A stretch of DNA of 64,000 bases, from NCBI GenBank assembly GCA_949126835.1, contig OX421500.1, positions 33,665,141-33,729,140 on the forward strand, in the 5' to 3' direction. This document shows, in pieces, positions 1-11,499 of the stretch. Each line of letters begins with the position of its first letter. Within the stretch, counting starts at the first letter, position 1. The notes beneath the pieces were generated by a model. The model had not been told where the DNA came from. It was given only the letters and a program-made list of their open reading frames with translations, and searched no databases. This DNA is from Anisus vortex (taxonomy: Eukaryota > Mollusca > Gastropoda > Planorbidae). Made by a program: the position numbers and the translations under genes.

Positions 1-367
1 CAAAGATTTATAATTGTGCCTAATACAAGGATTATAGTACCTGGATGGGTTTTATGATATCTATTTTGAAATATTGTTTTCCATCTAGAATGCATGGATA
101 AAGTAAAATTACAAGCCCTTAATCTGTATTACAAATTAACGTAGACCTATTATACAATGTATTATATAGCCCAGTGACGTACAAGGAAACATTGAAATAA
201 TAAAAAGTCTTACCCTGACACACCTTTTTTTCCACAAAAGAACAGAGAGCATGAAATAAAACGAAACAAAAAAATATGTTAATGTAAACTGAAACAGTAG
301 AATAGGATCAGTTAATAGTTACCTGTAGGCATTTTCCAGATAATTAGAATATTAATCGTAGGCTATA
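1..367. other. Non-coding AT-rich stretch
   Basis: I see no coding potential, RNA gene or recognisable repeat here. Stops are frequent in all frames. Confidence 0.6.
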
Positions 368-809
368 CCTCGTTCTCTCTCTCTCTCTCTCTCTCTCCTC
401 TCTCGTAATATCTCTTTCCTTCCATTATCTACCCAGCCAGGTCTTCTTCTTCCTTCCTTATTCTCATCACTCACTCTCACCCTTTCTCTACCTCCTCTCT
501 CCTTATCTCTGTATCTACTTTCCTCCTTTACCCGTCTCACTCACTCACTCTGGCCCACTCTCAATCTTTACCCCTCTCTCTCTCGCTCTATCTCTCCCTC
601 TCTCTCTCTCTCCCTCTCTCTCTCTCCCTCTCTCTCTCCCTCTCTCTCTCTCTCCATCTCTCTCCTTCTCCCTCTCTCCCTCTCTCCCTCTCTCCCTCTC
701 TCTCTCTCTCCCTCTCTTTCTCTCTCTCTCTCTCCCTCGCTCTCTCTCTCTCTCCCTCTCTCCCTCTCTCCCTCTCTCTCTCTCCCTCTCTTTCTCTCTC
801 TCTCTCCCT

Positions 810-841
<32 letters not shown>

Positions 842-858
842 TTCTCTGGATTTACGGA
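368..858. repeat. CT/CCCT-rich microsatellite tract
   Basis: A run of about 490 bases is almost entirely C and T on the + strand. It is made of (CT)n blocks interrupted by CCCTCT and a few CGCTCT or TTTCTC variants. The first 170 bases are degenerate and the rest is purer. An arginine/glutamate-rich open frame on the - strand is only the translation of this tract and is not a gene. Confidence 0.9.
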
Positions 859-2044
859 GCTCTTGTTTTTTTTTGTTTCTTAAATTACCAATTTAAATAT
901 TTATTTATTTATTTAAATATTTACTTAGCGCTACTTATAAAACAGTAAATCTTCAAATGCTTTGTACATATTATTTCTGGGTCATATTTACTTTTATCAA
1001 CCAGTAAATAGATCAATCATCTAGGATCAGAATAATTGAAACCAATTGTAAGAGTTTCTTTACATATGATATGGGAGATCCATAACGTGTTAAATAGACT
1101 TATTTAAATCTAATTTTAAATACAACTGTCTTTTTAAGAATGGGACAAATAGGGACTCACCGAATAAGTAGTGAATAGTCTCCAGCGTTATATAACGCCC
1201 ATCTACCCCCCCTTCACTACCTCACCCCTCGCCCCACCCCCGTCTACCGAAATTTAAAGAAACGTGAACTGCTTAGTATCGGGTGGGTAGCGAAGTGCTG
1301 TCAGAATACTACAGATGTTTAGCATCAAAAAAATAATATATTTTCATGGAGCCAATGTACTGTATAAGTATTTGCAGAAAATATAAAAACTATACTTAAA
1401 CATAGATATCTACATTAGCTATAAATTATAGACTCTATATAGTCTTTGTAAAAACAAAAATGGAAAAAAAAAAAGAAATCTTCTTTAAATTCACCGTCAA
1501 TATGAAAATCATATGATACAAGATATCGGCAAAATAAAAATTTCGCTGATACCAACCAGATCAATACCAGGACCTTGGTTGCTAAGTTTTATTGGTTCAA
1601 CTATGTCAAGATATTTAAGTAAGAAGTATCGTCTTCTAAAAATCGATAATCGATACTATTGTCGAATATTTGAATATTTATAAACTCAAATAAATTCTGG
1701 CATGGTTAGATAAAACAAAATCAGACTTACATAAACATTATTTAAAACAAAAGCTAAACTCAGGCAAACTAGCTAACTGACTATTTACTATTTAACAAAC
1801 GGACTAACTAAGATTTATAAAATAATCAGACAAAGAAATGAAAATTAACGACGCTTTACACTACAACAATCATTTCACTATGACATTAATGTAGTTTATA
1901 ACTAATTGTTATAAAAATTATATGATAAAACAAAGCTATTATGGGAGGCCGTTTTTATCAAAAGTCTCTGTCAATGAGGGTTTTAGGAGAAAGAAGAAAG
2001 AGATCTACCAGACAATTTTATTTCTTGATCTGAATCGGGCTAGC
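859..2044. other. Non-coding AT-rich stretch
   Basis: No open frame or splice-bounded block worth calling. Poly-A and poly-T runs and a C-rich patch near 1200-1240 are the only local features. Confidence 0.55.
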
Positions 2045-2345
2045 CACTGATCTATAAAAAAAAAAAAAAAAGATTGGATTGGGCCCCGGTAACTAGGCTA
2101 TAATAATATTATTGATGCCAAAATCAAAAGGCTTTCACGTGACTTTTACTTATCTATAAAACTATTTTTTCCTAAACACTGACCTGTAATTACATTTCAA
2201 AGGAGTTAAACTTCCTTTTTATCGCATGTGGTTTATTTCTAAATCTTGCTTAAATCGATAAGTGAATACTGTAGAAAGTGTTATCAATTTCTAGCCTCAA
2301 TTTGCACATACAAATGTATCATGGAGGCGCTATCAATTCTTTTTT

Positions 2346-2380
<35 letters not shown>

Positions 2381-2384
2381 CAGT
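2045..2384 (-). mobile_element. MITE family A, copy 1 (inverted relative to 5320-5574)
   Basis: The left edge reads CACTGATCTATAAAAA. Near the right edge the words TAGCCTCAATTTG and ATGGAGGCGCTATCAATTC match, in reverse complement, the start of the copy at 5320. A 37-base poly-T expansion sits where the right terminal repeat should be. The pair is thus one non-autonomous DNA element family with TIRs of about 20 bp. The right boundary is approximate because of the poly-T. Confidence 0.6.
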
Positions 2385-3775
2385 AGGCAGAAGAACTTTT
2401 TTTTACTAGCCCTTGTTTTCCACTATTACAGGCTTATAAGAGTAATTCCAATGGTAGAACTTATTTAGCTTGGTCAAGATAAAAAAAACAACAACAACAA
2501 CCTCAGATTTTGTTTTTAATCCCTATTCAAAGTTTTCAGCTTTCTGTCAAATGTTGTTGTTTTAAATAAAAATAAAAAAGGCAGGTCTAGACTTTAACTT
2601 AAAACAAAAAAATGTTTCGAAATTAAATATTCGGAATTTACTTTAGTCTATATCATTTAAAATTTAAGATAGACCTATTGAAAACTTTTAACGATATTTT
2701 AACCCTTACAGTCCCGGGCGCGTATATAGCGAAACTGAAGGCAGCATAGATAGAAGTAGGTCGGTACGGGAAGGGTTAAAAAAACTGTCAAGGAGTGTAA
2801 TCAAAATCCTTAGAAATAAGCCGGTAGCTTTTATTAACTATCAACTAAGTTGAGCAAATATCTAATTTTGATTGTTATAGAAATAAAATGTTTAAAATGT
2901 AAAAAATAAAAAAATTAAAAAAAAATATAACTGACCCGTAAAGAGTGTCAAGAAGGTTACAGCACTGATGAGACGAAGTGACCGCTCCATTCTAGTTTCA
3001 GAAATAAATTTTAAAAAAAAACGAAAATAAATTCTTCAATAGACATAACACAAATTTGAATTATGAAAAATATAAAACAGTTAAATCACATTCAAAAGTG
3101 GCACAGTAATTATATAATATAAAATCCGCATAATTTAAGTGAATTATCAAGTACAATTTTCGTTGAATCTAGTCGCATACAACTCTTACAATCTACAAGC
3201 GCTCAAATTAAATAAATAAATAACCGAAAGACGCGATTGATTGTGAAGATTTGATTATAAATGCATATCAAGGTTGAAGATATTTTTATTTTGTAAATTT
3301 ATTTGCGAGATTCCCACTGCAAAAAGAATATCTAAAACATAATGTTTTACGCACACGAAAGTTATTTTCGTTAATTAGGTATACAAACAAACACACAAAC
3401 ACACACAATAAGTAAAAAGGAGAATTTATAGTCTCCCTTACATTGTTCAACCCTTGTACAGTAAACGTCCACACTCGAGCTCGGAGGTCTATGTTTAACC
3501 TTTTAGGTCAGCATGATATACGTTTTAGGATTATCCAATCATATTAGGGCTTCCTAACGGTACTATTGAACTTAAGAAAAGGGACTTGACACTTTCAGGA
3601 GGAAGGAAGTCAATACAGTGAATGACTTGGCATTGAAAGATTTTTTTTTTTCTCCTTTCGATACCATATATGGATAAGCCCTGTGAGTTACTGCGCAGGA
3701 AATGTTATGGTGAGGTGGGGTGGAAGGTGTCGCACGATAAACAAATACAGCGGTCGCTATGGCGAACAAATATGG
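2385..3775. other. Non-coding AT-rich stretch
   Basis: No gene-like block. Several short A-rich runs and two short spurious frames on the - strand are all that is seen. Confidence 0.5.
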
Positions 3776-4620
3776 CGCAGTGTGTGTGCGTGTGTGTGTG
3801 TGTGTCTGTGTGCGCGCTTATAATAGTATGTTAGTCTCCAAGTACTTTCACTTATGTGATGTTGACAAAGACACTGACATATTATATTATTTGCCACACA
3901 AACACATTCATGTGTTGGACTATTTTACTGGTTGGCAGAATGGTAGAAAATGTGTTTGTGTTTGATGTGTGAACTTGACAAATCATGATTTTTCCACAAC
4001 TTAAATAATGACATTCATTTATTGTTGAGAACGTTTGTTTATTTTTTTTCTGGGGGGTGGGGGGGGGCTCACATAAAAGTAGGTCACCCACCTAGGAAGA
4101 GGAAACGAAAGTTAAACATTTGTGATCATATCTGACGAGTGGGAGAAACATGTTTAAAAAATTATGACGTCCCATAAAAAATGTGTGCCTCTTCAAATGA
4201 AATTTCCATTTTTATCAAGTTTCTTTAATTCAGTAAAGTTAATTCAATTTGTTTATTGTAATATTTAACTGAAAATAAGCTTGAATCGAATCATGTTAGT
4301 TTTGAAATAGAAAATTTGGTGGCGTCGCTTTATGTGTGTGTGTGTGTGTGTTTGTGTGTGTGTGTTTGGGTGAGGGGATTGTGGTTCAGAGCACTGTAAC
4401 GTCACATTTGAAAAGGGCTCTTACATTTTGTGACGATATGGGAAGAGGGGGGGGGTAAGAACTGTATTTGTTGTTTGCCGTGTGTGTGTGTTCCATTGGC
4501 ATTAAAGTTATGACAAGAGTAAAGTTAAACACCATTTAAAGTCGATACTTCTGTGAGTGTGTGTGAGAGAGTGTGTGTGTGTGCGTGTGTGTGTGTATGA
4601 GAGAGAGAGAGACAGAGTGT
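3776..4620. repeat. Cluster of (TG)n microsatellites
   Basis: Separate TG-rich tracts lie near 3778-3815, 4332-4372 and 4553-4620, with G-runs near 4050 and 4445 and a GA run at 4599-4613. The sequence between them is non-coding. Confidence 0.75.
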
Positions 4621-4849
4621 GTGACAAACACTCCTAGCAACGCCATTTCGCAATAACAGCAGTAGCCTACAATAAACTCTGGTTTCTCGTATCTAGAACA
4701 TTGACCTCTTTTTTAAAAAGAATAGAGAAAGCAGTTACGGCTGTTGTTGTTTTTTTTTAATAAGTATTTCCTGGAACCATATCAGTAGTAAGATGTATCC
4801 ATTTTCGAAACTAACGTTTCTTTTTATGCGCAGTAAAGTAATCTTAGAA

Positions 4850-5085
4850 GGGGCATGGTGGCCGTGCGGCAGCGCGTTCGGCTGGCGTACGCCTACCGTA
4901 CGTCCCTGTTCGAATCCTGGTGCAGGCTATGATTTTTTGCCCGTTCTGGAGGGTGTCCCTAAGTCTTCCAAGCTCTGATGCCTGACGTTAGTTGGGGTAA
5001 AGTAAAGGAGGTTGTGCATAGTGCTGGCCACACAATCACCGAGTATGCCGTGGCCGCAGAAACTGGTGAACGCGGCCCTTCTTAC
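4850..5085 (+). mobile_element. tRNA-derived SINE family 1
   Basis: The head starts GGGGCATGGTGGCCGTGCGG and has a B-box-like GTTCGAATCC about 65 bases in, as expected of a tRNA-derived pol III promoter. It is followed by a body (AGTGCTGGCCACACAATCAC, then CCGTGGCCGCAGAAACTGG) shared with copies at 8412, 22756 and 55254. The distal tail seen in the 8412 copy is missing, so this copy is 3' truncated. Two overlapping open frames in it are not genes. Confidence 0.8.
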
Positions 5086-5319
5086 CTTAAAGAATTCGTA
5101 GTAACCAATGCGTATCCATGGCCGTTTCTTCGAAAGGGAGGGCGTCTTCTCTTGAAGTTCTTTTCTGCTTTTGGGCCCTGTGTAAGAGGCGCTGTTAGCT
5201 CCCACAAACAGTGCAAGAACAAATGCATATATAAATACTCCTACTTCTTGAGCGGAACTTAAAATCAAAAACACTACTTAATCAAAATGCTAGACTAAAC
5301 TCAAACCAAGGATAACAAC
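5086..5319. other. Non-coding spacer between SINE and MITE
   Basis: No recognisable feature apart from short open frames continuing out of the SINE. Confidence 0.4.
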
Positions 5320-5574
5320 CACTGATCTATAAAAAGAATGGATAGCGCCTCCATATTAAATTGGTATGCGCACATTGAGGCTAGAATTGATTACACTATT
5401 CACTTATCGATATAAGCGAGTTATAAAAATAAACCACCTATAATTATAACAAATATATACGATAAAAAAGAATTCTAAGTCACTGGAAATGTATTTACTG
5501 GTCAGTGTATAGGAAATATAATTTTATAGATAATAGTGTCTCCGGGCCCAATGCATTCTTTTTATAGATCAGTG
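5320..5574 (+). mobile_element. MITE family A, copy 2
   Basis: A 255-base element has perfect terminal inverted repeats. The left end reads CACTGATCTATAAAAAGAAT and the right end is its reverse complement, ending ATAGATCAGTG. The interior is AT-rich with no open frame. No clear target duplication is visible. It matches 2045-2384 in inverse orientation. Confidence 0.75.
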
Positions 5575-5759
5575 ATTAGGATGCAAAAATCGTCGATACA
5601 GAAGAATCGTCTGTAACGTATGAATTTAAATTTAGAAAAATAAAACGATTAAAAATGCAAGACTAGACTCTGGCCACGGATGAGCGTAGGGCGCAATAAT
5701 CTTCTATATTGAAGAAGCGTCTGTAATGTATAAGATAAGATATAGCCTATACATATATA

Positions 5760-6255
5760 ATACTAGAGGACTACAGCACCAAATCAAGCGCCTCTGCCTT
5801 AGTAGCAAAACTCCACCTAGATATACTACAACAACGAAGAGCAATTGACAAAGTGTCCATGATTTATACAATCATCAACGACCACGTGGACCTTTCGACC
5901 CAAACAAGTAGAATGCAGAAAGTGTCCCGCTCTACCCGAGGCCATCAGCTCAAGCTGCATGTCCCACATGCACGCACTGACGTCTACAAACATTCCTTTT
6001 TTCCGTCAGCCATTAGGCTGTGGAACACCCTGGACCAGGCCTCCATCACTTCCCCTACAGTTCCGGCCTTCAAATCGTCACTAGAGTACTGGTCCAAAAA
6101 CCTAAAGTGACACTCTTTTATCTGTATATAACTGTTGTTTGCTATGTTATGTTTGCTATGTTATTTTATGTGTATTTAAATTGTGAACTTTTTCCTCGGT
6201 TCAAGGGGGTCTCCACAGTATTACGAAGAAGAAGAAGAAGAAGAAGTAGCCTACA
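5760..6255 (+). pseudogene. 3' end of a non-LTR retrotransposon (LINE) with GAA tail
   Basis: The frame covering 5770-6109 ends in a protein tail typical of jockey/CR1-type LINE ORF2. RAIDKVSMIYTIINDHVDL is followed by TRGHQLKLHVPHARTDVYKH, then SFFPSAIRLWNTL and a stop. The pattern 'basic, R-T-D-x-Y, FFP-x-x-I-R-x-W-N' marks the extreme C-terminus after the RT domain. The rest of the element is absent, as in 5' truncated LINEs. The 3' UTR ends at 6227-6246 in a (GAA)n tract, which is probably the element's own tail. The insertion is dead. The clade cannot be assigned from this piece. Confidence 0.75.
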
Positions 6256-6954
6256 GGGGCGTAAAAAATCACAACACCTTTTTGTACGCCTTTATGGTTT
6301 TTAAACTCGCTGTAAAAGGGTTTTTATTTGTAGACTTAAAAAAGAGAATCAAATCGTCCAGGCAGATCCAGCCAAGCGTAGTCTAACACATAATCCTTTT
6401 AGGATATCTTTAGAAGTCAATTTCAATGAATGGAAACCAGGGTCCAAAACCTTTCACCCAAGAACTGGTTTAAATTTTATTTTTAAAAAAGGAAATATTC
6501 AAAAGACGTATTATTACTTAATAAATTATTCGTGATTGTGGGGGAATCATAAAGGATTCAGTTTAACCTATAGAGGAGCCAATGTGATCTATAGGCCCTA
6601 TTTATATCAAAATATTAAAAAGGCCATATTAAAGCACCAGAAACAGTACTGAATGACGTTATGAAGTTATTTATTTGAATGAAAATATTTTTCAAAACCG
6701 TTGTAAAGAGCCCTTAGCATTAGAAGACTTTAGCTTTGTTAGGAAAGGTTTAGCTTAGAAATTTAAATAACAGGGACTTGCGAAATAACTTCGTGTTCAA
6801 TTTTTATTCAAAGACACAATTATTGATTTGGCCGATATTGGTTAGTATTAGAATATGAAATTTAGGAAGCGACAAAAAGAGCTTAAGGCAAGCTTCCGGG
6901 TTAAAAGGGATATAGGAAGAGTTGCGTTTGCATATGGTTTATGGGTTAAGTTGA
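6256..6954. other. Non-coding AT-rich stretch
   Basis: I see no gene or known repeat before the tandem array. Confidence 0.5.
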
Positions 6955-7545
6955 TACAGCTATCGGCATCCCTCGTATGTAATTGATGCAGCTATCGCCA
7001 TCCCCTGTACGTAATTGATGCAGCTATCGCCATCCCTTGTACGTAATTGATGCAGTTATCGGCATCCCTTGTACGTAATTGATGCAGCTATCGCCATCCC
7101 TTGTACGTAATTGATGCAGTTATCGGCATCCCTTGTACGTAATTGATGCAGCTATCGGCATCCCTTGTACGTAATTGATGCAGTTATCGCCATCCCTTGT
7201 ACGTAATTGATGCAGCTTTAGCCATCCCTTGTACGTAATTGATGCAGCTATCGCCATCCCTCGTACGTAATTGATGCAGTTATCGGCATCCCTTGTACGT
7301 AATTGATGCAGCTTTCGCCATCCCTTGTACGTAATTGATGCAGCTTTCGCCATCCCATGTACTAATTGATGCAGTTATCGCCATCCCTCGTACGTAATTG
7401 ATGCAGTTTTCGCCATCCCTTGTACGTAATTGATGCAGCTATCGCCATCCCTCGTACGTAATTGATGCAGTTTTCGCCATCCCTTGTACGTAATTGATGC
7501 AGTTATCGGCATCCCTTGTACTAATTGATGCATCTATCGGCATTA
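6955..7545. repeat. 32-bp minisatellite, about 18 copies
   Basis: The unit is TGATGCAGYTATCGSCATCC followed by CYTGTACGTAAT (32 bases). Point variants alternate between units (GCTATCGCC, GTTATCGGC, GCTTTCGCC) and two units lack CG in GTACGTAAT. The period is not a multiple of three, so a 77-codon open frame on the - strand cycles through three repeat phases. I regard it as fortuitous. Confidence 0.95.
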
Positions 7546-8411
7546 ACTTCAGAACGAGACTAGTTAAAATGTGAGAGATTCCAAGAATATAATTTTCTTT
7601 CCGCAAACGTTATCAAATGACAATAAAAGCTATAATAATTTGTATTTTTTACCCAAAGAATATTATTTAGAAGTTTTGTTAGGCCAACACTTTGCTAATT
7701 ATTTTTTTATTATGTTTTTAGTTTTAAACATAATTTTTTATTTTAAAGAAATGGGTTTAGGTTTGTGTTGCGCTATGTTTATATAGGGGCCTATCTTGTG
7801 CAAGTTATTGTTCTTGAAAGATTGTGTGTAAATATTAAAGTAATAAACGAATCCAAAGCTTTGGTTGTGAATGTATTAAGAATGTAATAATGTACGCCTA
7901 AAGTTTCCAATTCAGACGTTTTCTAATATGAAAATGATTGTGTAACCAGCACAATTTGCAGCCACTTTTACTTGTCCCCGATTGATGAAGATATTATACA
8001 GAGTTGGGTTGCACCCATGGACAACTACTTGAAAAATAATTCCTGGCGTTGTTACCTGGATTTGAACCTAAGTCAGTGGCTAAGGTGACAGTCAAACAAA
8101 GTGCCGATTTTGTACAAATATAGAAGTTGGATAAAATAACCAAAGTTTACCTGACACAAAGTTGAATGTTTGGACTAATCGTGGATCTTTAATCTAGACT
8201 CGACATAATCGAACTGTAATCGATTTAAGGTCTGAGCCCCGCTTCTCTTAGCCTGTCAGAGGATAACGCTTTTGATGGCTTGGAAAGCTAACTTGAGCTT
8301 TGCGTTTTACGAACTGCGAAAGTCCCTCGCCGTTGTGCAATTATTCCCAGTGAAATCAGGGTGTGTGGGTCAGCATGACTTTACTTTTCAAAGGCCTAAA
8401 GACAATATCAA
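7546..8411. other. Non-coding, with a degraded tRNA-like segment near 8010-8110
   Basis: Mostly AT-rich. Near 8040-8100 the minus strand resembles the A-box/B-box part of a tRNA-derived repeat (plus-strand words GATTTGAACCTAAGTCAGTG and GGCTAAGGTGAC), so a weak SINE remnant is likely. No host exon is seen. Confidence 0.4.
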
Positions 8412-8700
8412 GGGGCATGGTGGTCGTGCTGGCAGCGCGTTCGACTGGCGAGCTGAAGGTCCCGGGTACGAATCCTCGTGCAGGCTAGGATTTTTCCCCG
8501 GGTCTGGAGGGTGTCCCTGAGATTACCCAGCTCTGATGGGTACCTGACCTTAGATGGTGTAAAATAAAGGCGGCTGTGCACAGTGCTGGCCACACAATAG
8601 CCTTGTATGCCGTGGCCACAGAAACTGGTGAACGCTGATTCACCGGACCTATGGGTCAATTTGGTTCGACGGGTACTTTACTTTTTTTTTTTAATGCAAT
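8412..8700 (+). mobile_element. tRNA-derived SINE family 1, near full length
   Basis: This is the most complete copy. The head GGGGCATGGTGGTCGTGCTG and B-box region (GGTACGAATCC) are followed by the shared body with AGTGCTGGCCACACAATAGC. The distal tail (CTATGGGTCAATTTGGTTCG, then ACGGGTACTTTAC) leads into a poly-T stretch. The tail words recur at 22730 and 22910 and, inverted, at 55260. Confidence 0.85.
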
Positions 8701-8839
8701 ATCGCATTTGCGAAACTTGTCTTAATATCACGCTGGAACTTATAAGCGTCACTGCTGATGCTTTCATCGTACATTGGTTGGGATCTAGAGACGTTCGGTA
8801 ACAGCAGCCGCCACCGATCTATAATGTCTAAAGCAAAAC

Positions 8840-9440
8840 CGGACGAGCCTTATGGCGTAACGTTGCAAAGAATGAGTCGGGAAGGGGGGGGGGGCACCAA
8901 GACCCTCTTCTGAGACCATAAGGTGTCCGCAGTCACACGCATTACACTTTTTCCCAAACTCCGGATCATTAACGTGGTGGCATTTCTCGTATACCTACAC
9001 TGTCGCCCTCTAGAACGAAATTCCAGACCATAAGGCCTGGTTATCCAGGCATCGGGCTTGGCGAGACGGATTTTCGCGCACATTTTCTCCTCCCCACCTA
9101 ATCTCGGTGATTCTCGCCCGTGCAATGAAATCTCGGACGCGCAACAGTAGCTATGTACTCTTAAAAATAACAATAAATAAGACTTATCTAGCGCATATCC
9201 CTTGGGAACAGTTCTATGCGTTGTAAACACACTGCTGCCAGCTGGCGCAAATACGTTTACAGGCCCAAAACTCCTGCAGGGCGACAGGGATCCGTCGGTG
9301 ACAGGGATAGAACCCGCGACGTGTCAGTTGGTTCTTGGTTGACAGTCCGGTGAACTAACCTCTGGACCAGCGTATCTATGATTTACATACTTCGCCAGTC
9401 TTTGAGGCCCATGGGTACAGAAGTGACCAACTGCCAGCAG
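8840..9440 (+). pseudogene. LINE 3'-terminal module, interrupted by a SINE
   Basis: Blocks here match the 3' region of the LINE at 27715-30160 in the same order. They are GGACGAGCC, then GGATCATTAACGTGGTGGC, then GCAATGAA followed by CTCGGACG, then CGCCAGTCTTTGAGGCCCAT followed by GGGTA. The last block would translate like the residues just before the terminal zinc finger of that LINE. A SINE of family 2 separates the third and fourth blocks. There is no intact frame. The 36-bp array at 9441 begins right after the last block. Confidence 0.55.
9155..9378 (-). mobile_element. tRNA-derived SINE family 2 (minus strand)
   Basis: Read on the minus strand, the head is CGCTGGTCCAGAGGTTAGTT (A-box-like), and GGTTCTATCCC about 50 bases later is B-box-like. 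The plus-strand words CCCAAAACTCCTGCAGGGCG and ACAGGGATCC recur at 32690-32720 and, diverged, at 58178-58215. The distal end is an AATAA-rich tail with TCTAGCGCATATCCC, shared with 32528-32580. It lies inside the LINE module, so it inserted later. Confidence 0.65.
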
Positions 9441-9975
9441 ACGACTACATTGAAGACATAATGGCCAATGTTGCAGATGACTACATTGAAGACATAATGG
9501 TCAATGTTGCAGATGACTACATTGAAGACATAATGGCCAATGTTGCAGATGACTACATTGAAGACATAATGGCCAATGTTGCAGATGACTACATTGAAGA
9601 CATAATGGCCAATGTTGCAGATGACTACATTGAAGACATAATGGCCAATGTTCCAGATGACTACATTGAAGACATAATGGCCAATGTTCCAGATGACTAC
9701 ATTGAAGACATAATGGCCAATGTTGCAGATGACTACATTGAAGACATAATGGCCAATGTTCCAGATGACTACATTGAAGACATAATGGCCAATGTTGCAG
9801 ATGACTACATTGAAGACATAATGGCCAATGTTGCAGATGACTACATTGAAGACATAATGGCCAATGTTGCAGATGACTACATTGAAGACATAATGGCCAA
9901 TGTTGCAGATGACAACATTGAAGACATAATGGCCAATGTTGCAGATGACTACATTTAAGACATAATGGCCAATGT
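9441..9975. repeat. 36-bp minisatellite, about 15 copies, open on both strands
   Basis: The unit is GACTACATTGAAGACATAAT followed by GGCCAATGTTGCAGAT. Variants are almost only G/C in TTGCAG versus TTCCAG. Because 36 is a multiple of three, one frame on each strand stays open. The plus frame reads the 12-residue unit DYIEDIMANVAD over 9461-9958. The minus frame reads a Cys/His/Leu-rich unit (LQHWPLCLQCSH) over 9501-9995. Neither has splice signals, conservation evidence or sensible flanks, so I do not call a gene. Confidence 0.92.
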
Positions 9976-10690
9976 TGCGAAAGTTTCACTAACATCCAAC
10001 CGTTTCTTTCCTGTGTTTAATTTTTAGCTCAGCGTTTCCCAAACTCTTGTTTCCTGGTACCGAGCCACGAAATCAAAATGACAGGGTCACAAAAGGTTCA
10101 AAATCTAGGTAAGAGTATAATAATGTACTTGCATATAATTAACATATTTATATATAAGCTTATGGGCCTTTATAATATAAGATACACACGAACTAAACAT
10201 CAACCATGACGAAGCAATAAAGTTTATTGTTATTGTTGTTGACCTTTTTCTTTATTCAAGTTTTAAAACGACCAGTAATCCTAGATCTATAGAAACTATT
10301 GAATCCTTACATTAAAGAACCCAACAATCAACGCTCCATTGCTTCTCCGTATCGATTATTTGGATCCTATCAATAAATTAGATTTTGAGTATTGATTTCT
10401 CTCTCTCTCTCTCTCTCTCTCTTTGCTCACGTGGTTATACCTAAGTCTATTATGTTTGAAACTCCGAGGTTTAAATGGTAGCTAATCTATGATAATAACG
10501 TGAGAGATTACTACCCAATATGTAAGTACATGTATTGATCTGTATCTTGACGTATTTTGACTGATATGAAGAGGCATAACAATTTTATTTTGACTATATT
10601 ATTGATAGTTATTTGGCTTTTACTTTTCTAGTTCGGATATTGTCTAACTATTACAATTTTGCCTCATTATGGTTTATGGTTATTATTTTT
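9976..10690. other. Non-coding, with half of a hAT-like MITE and a CT microsatellite
   Basis: At 10028 the word CAGCGTTTCCCAAACT resembles the end of the MITE seen at 63206 and 49936, but no matching right end follows. A (CT)n run lies at 10399-10422. Nothing else is seen. Confidence 0.5.
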
Positions 10691-10696
10691 GTAATT

Positions 10697-11428
10697 AGAC
10701 TATTGGGGATCTACTGTTGTTCTTAGACTATTGGGGATCTACTGTTGTAATTAGACTATTGGGGATCTACTGTTGTAATTAGACTATTGGGGATCTACTG
10801 TTGTAATTAGACTATTGGGGATCTACTGTTGTAATTAGACTATTGGGGATCTACTGTTGTAATTAGACTATTGGGGATCTACTGTTGTAATTAGACTATT
10901 GGGGATCTACTGTTGTAATTAGACTATTGGGGATCTACTGTTGTAATTAGACTATTGGGGATCTACTGTTGTAATTAGACTATTGGGGATCTACTGTTGT
11001 AATTAGACTATTGGGGATCTACTGTTGTAATTAGACTATTGGGGATCTACTGTTGTAATTAGACTATTGGGGATCTACTGTTGTAATTAGACTATTGGGG
11101 ATCTACTGTTGTAATTAGACTATTGGGGATCTACTGTTGTAATTAGACTTTTGGGGATCTACTGTTGTAATTAGACTATTGGGGATCTACTGTTGTAATT
11201 AGACTATTGGGGATCTACTGCTGTAATTAGACTACTGGGGCTCTACTGTTGTAATTAGACTATTGGGGATCTACTGTTGTAATTACACTATTGGGGATCT
11301 ACTGTTGTAATTAGACTATTGGGGATCTACTGTTGTAATTAGACTATTGGGGATCTACTGTTGTAATTAGACAATTGGGGATCTACTGTTGTAATTAGAC
11401 TATTGGGGATCTAGTGTTGTAATTAGTC
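10697..11428. repeat. 28-bp minisatellite, about 26 copies
   Basis: The unit is TTAGACTATTGGGGATCTAC followed by TGTTGTAA. It is very homogeneous. Only a few units carry single changes (CTTTTGG, CTACTGGGGCTC, ACACTATT, ACAATTGG). Units of 28 do not keep a frame and there are in-frame stops. The homogeneity suggests recent expansion or gene conversion. Confidence 0.95.
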
Positions 11429-11499
11429 TTTAACCTATAAATATTTCTTAAATTGGTTTCAATTATTGTAATTTAACAAGTGCTATTGCAATTTGTCGA

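Noticed and set aside
352..540. Arg/Glu-rich open frame on the minus strand
   Set aside because: It is the translation of the CT-rich microsatellite.
4793..5274. Overlapping open frames near 5 kb
   Set aside because: They lie in a SINE and its flank and match other SINE copies, not a protein.
6955..7545. CRISPR-like look of regular direct repeats
   Set aside because: Repeats are contiguous without spacers, and the DNA is eukaryotic.
9461..9995. Long repetitive open frames on both strands of the 36-bp array
   Set aside because: They exist only because the unit length is a multiple of three. No start context, splice sites or non-repeat domain.
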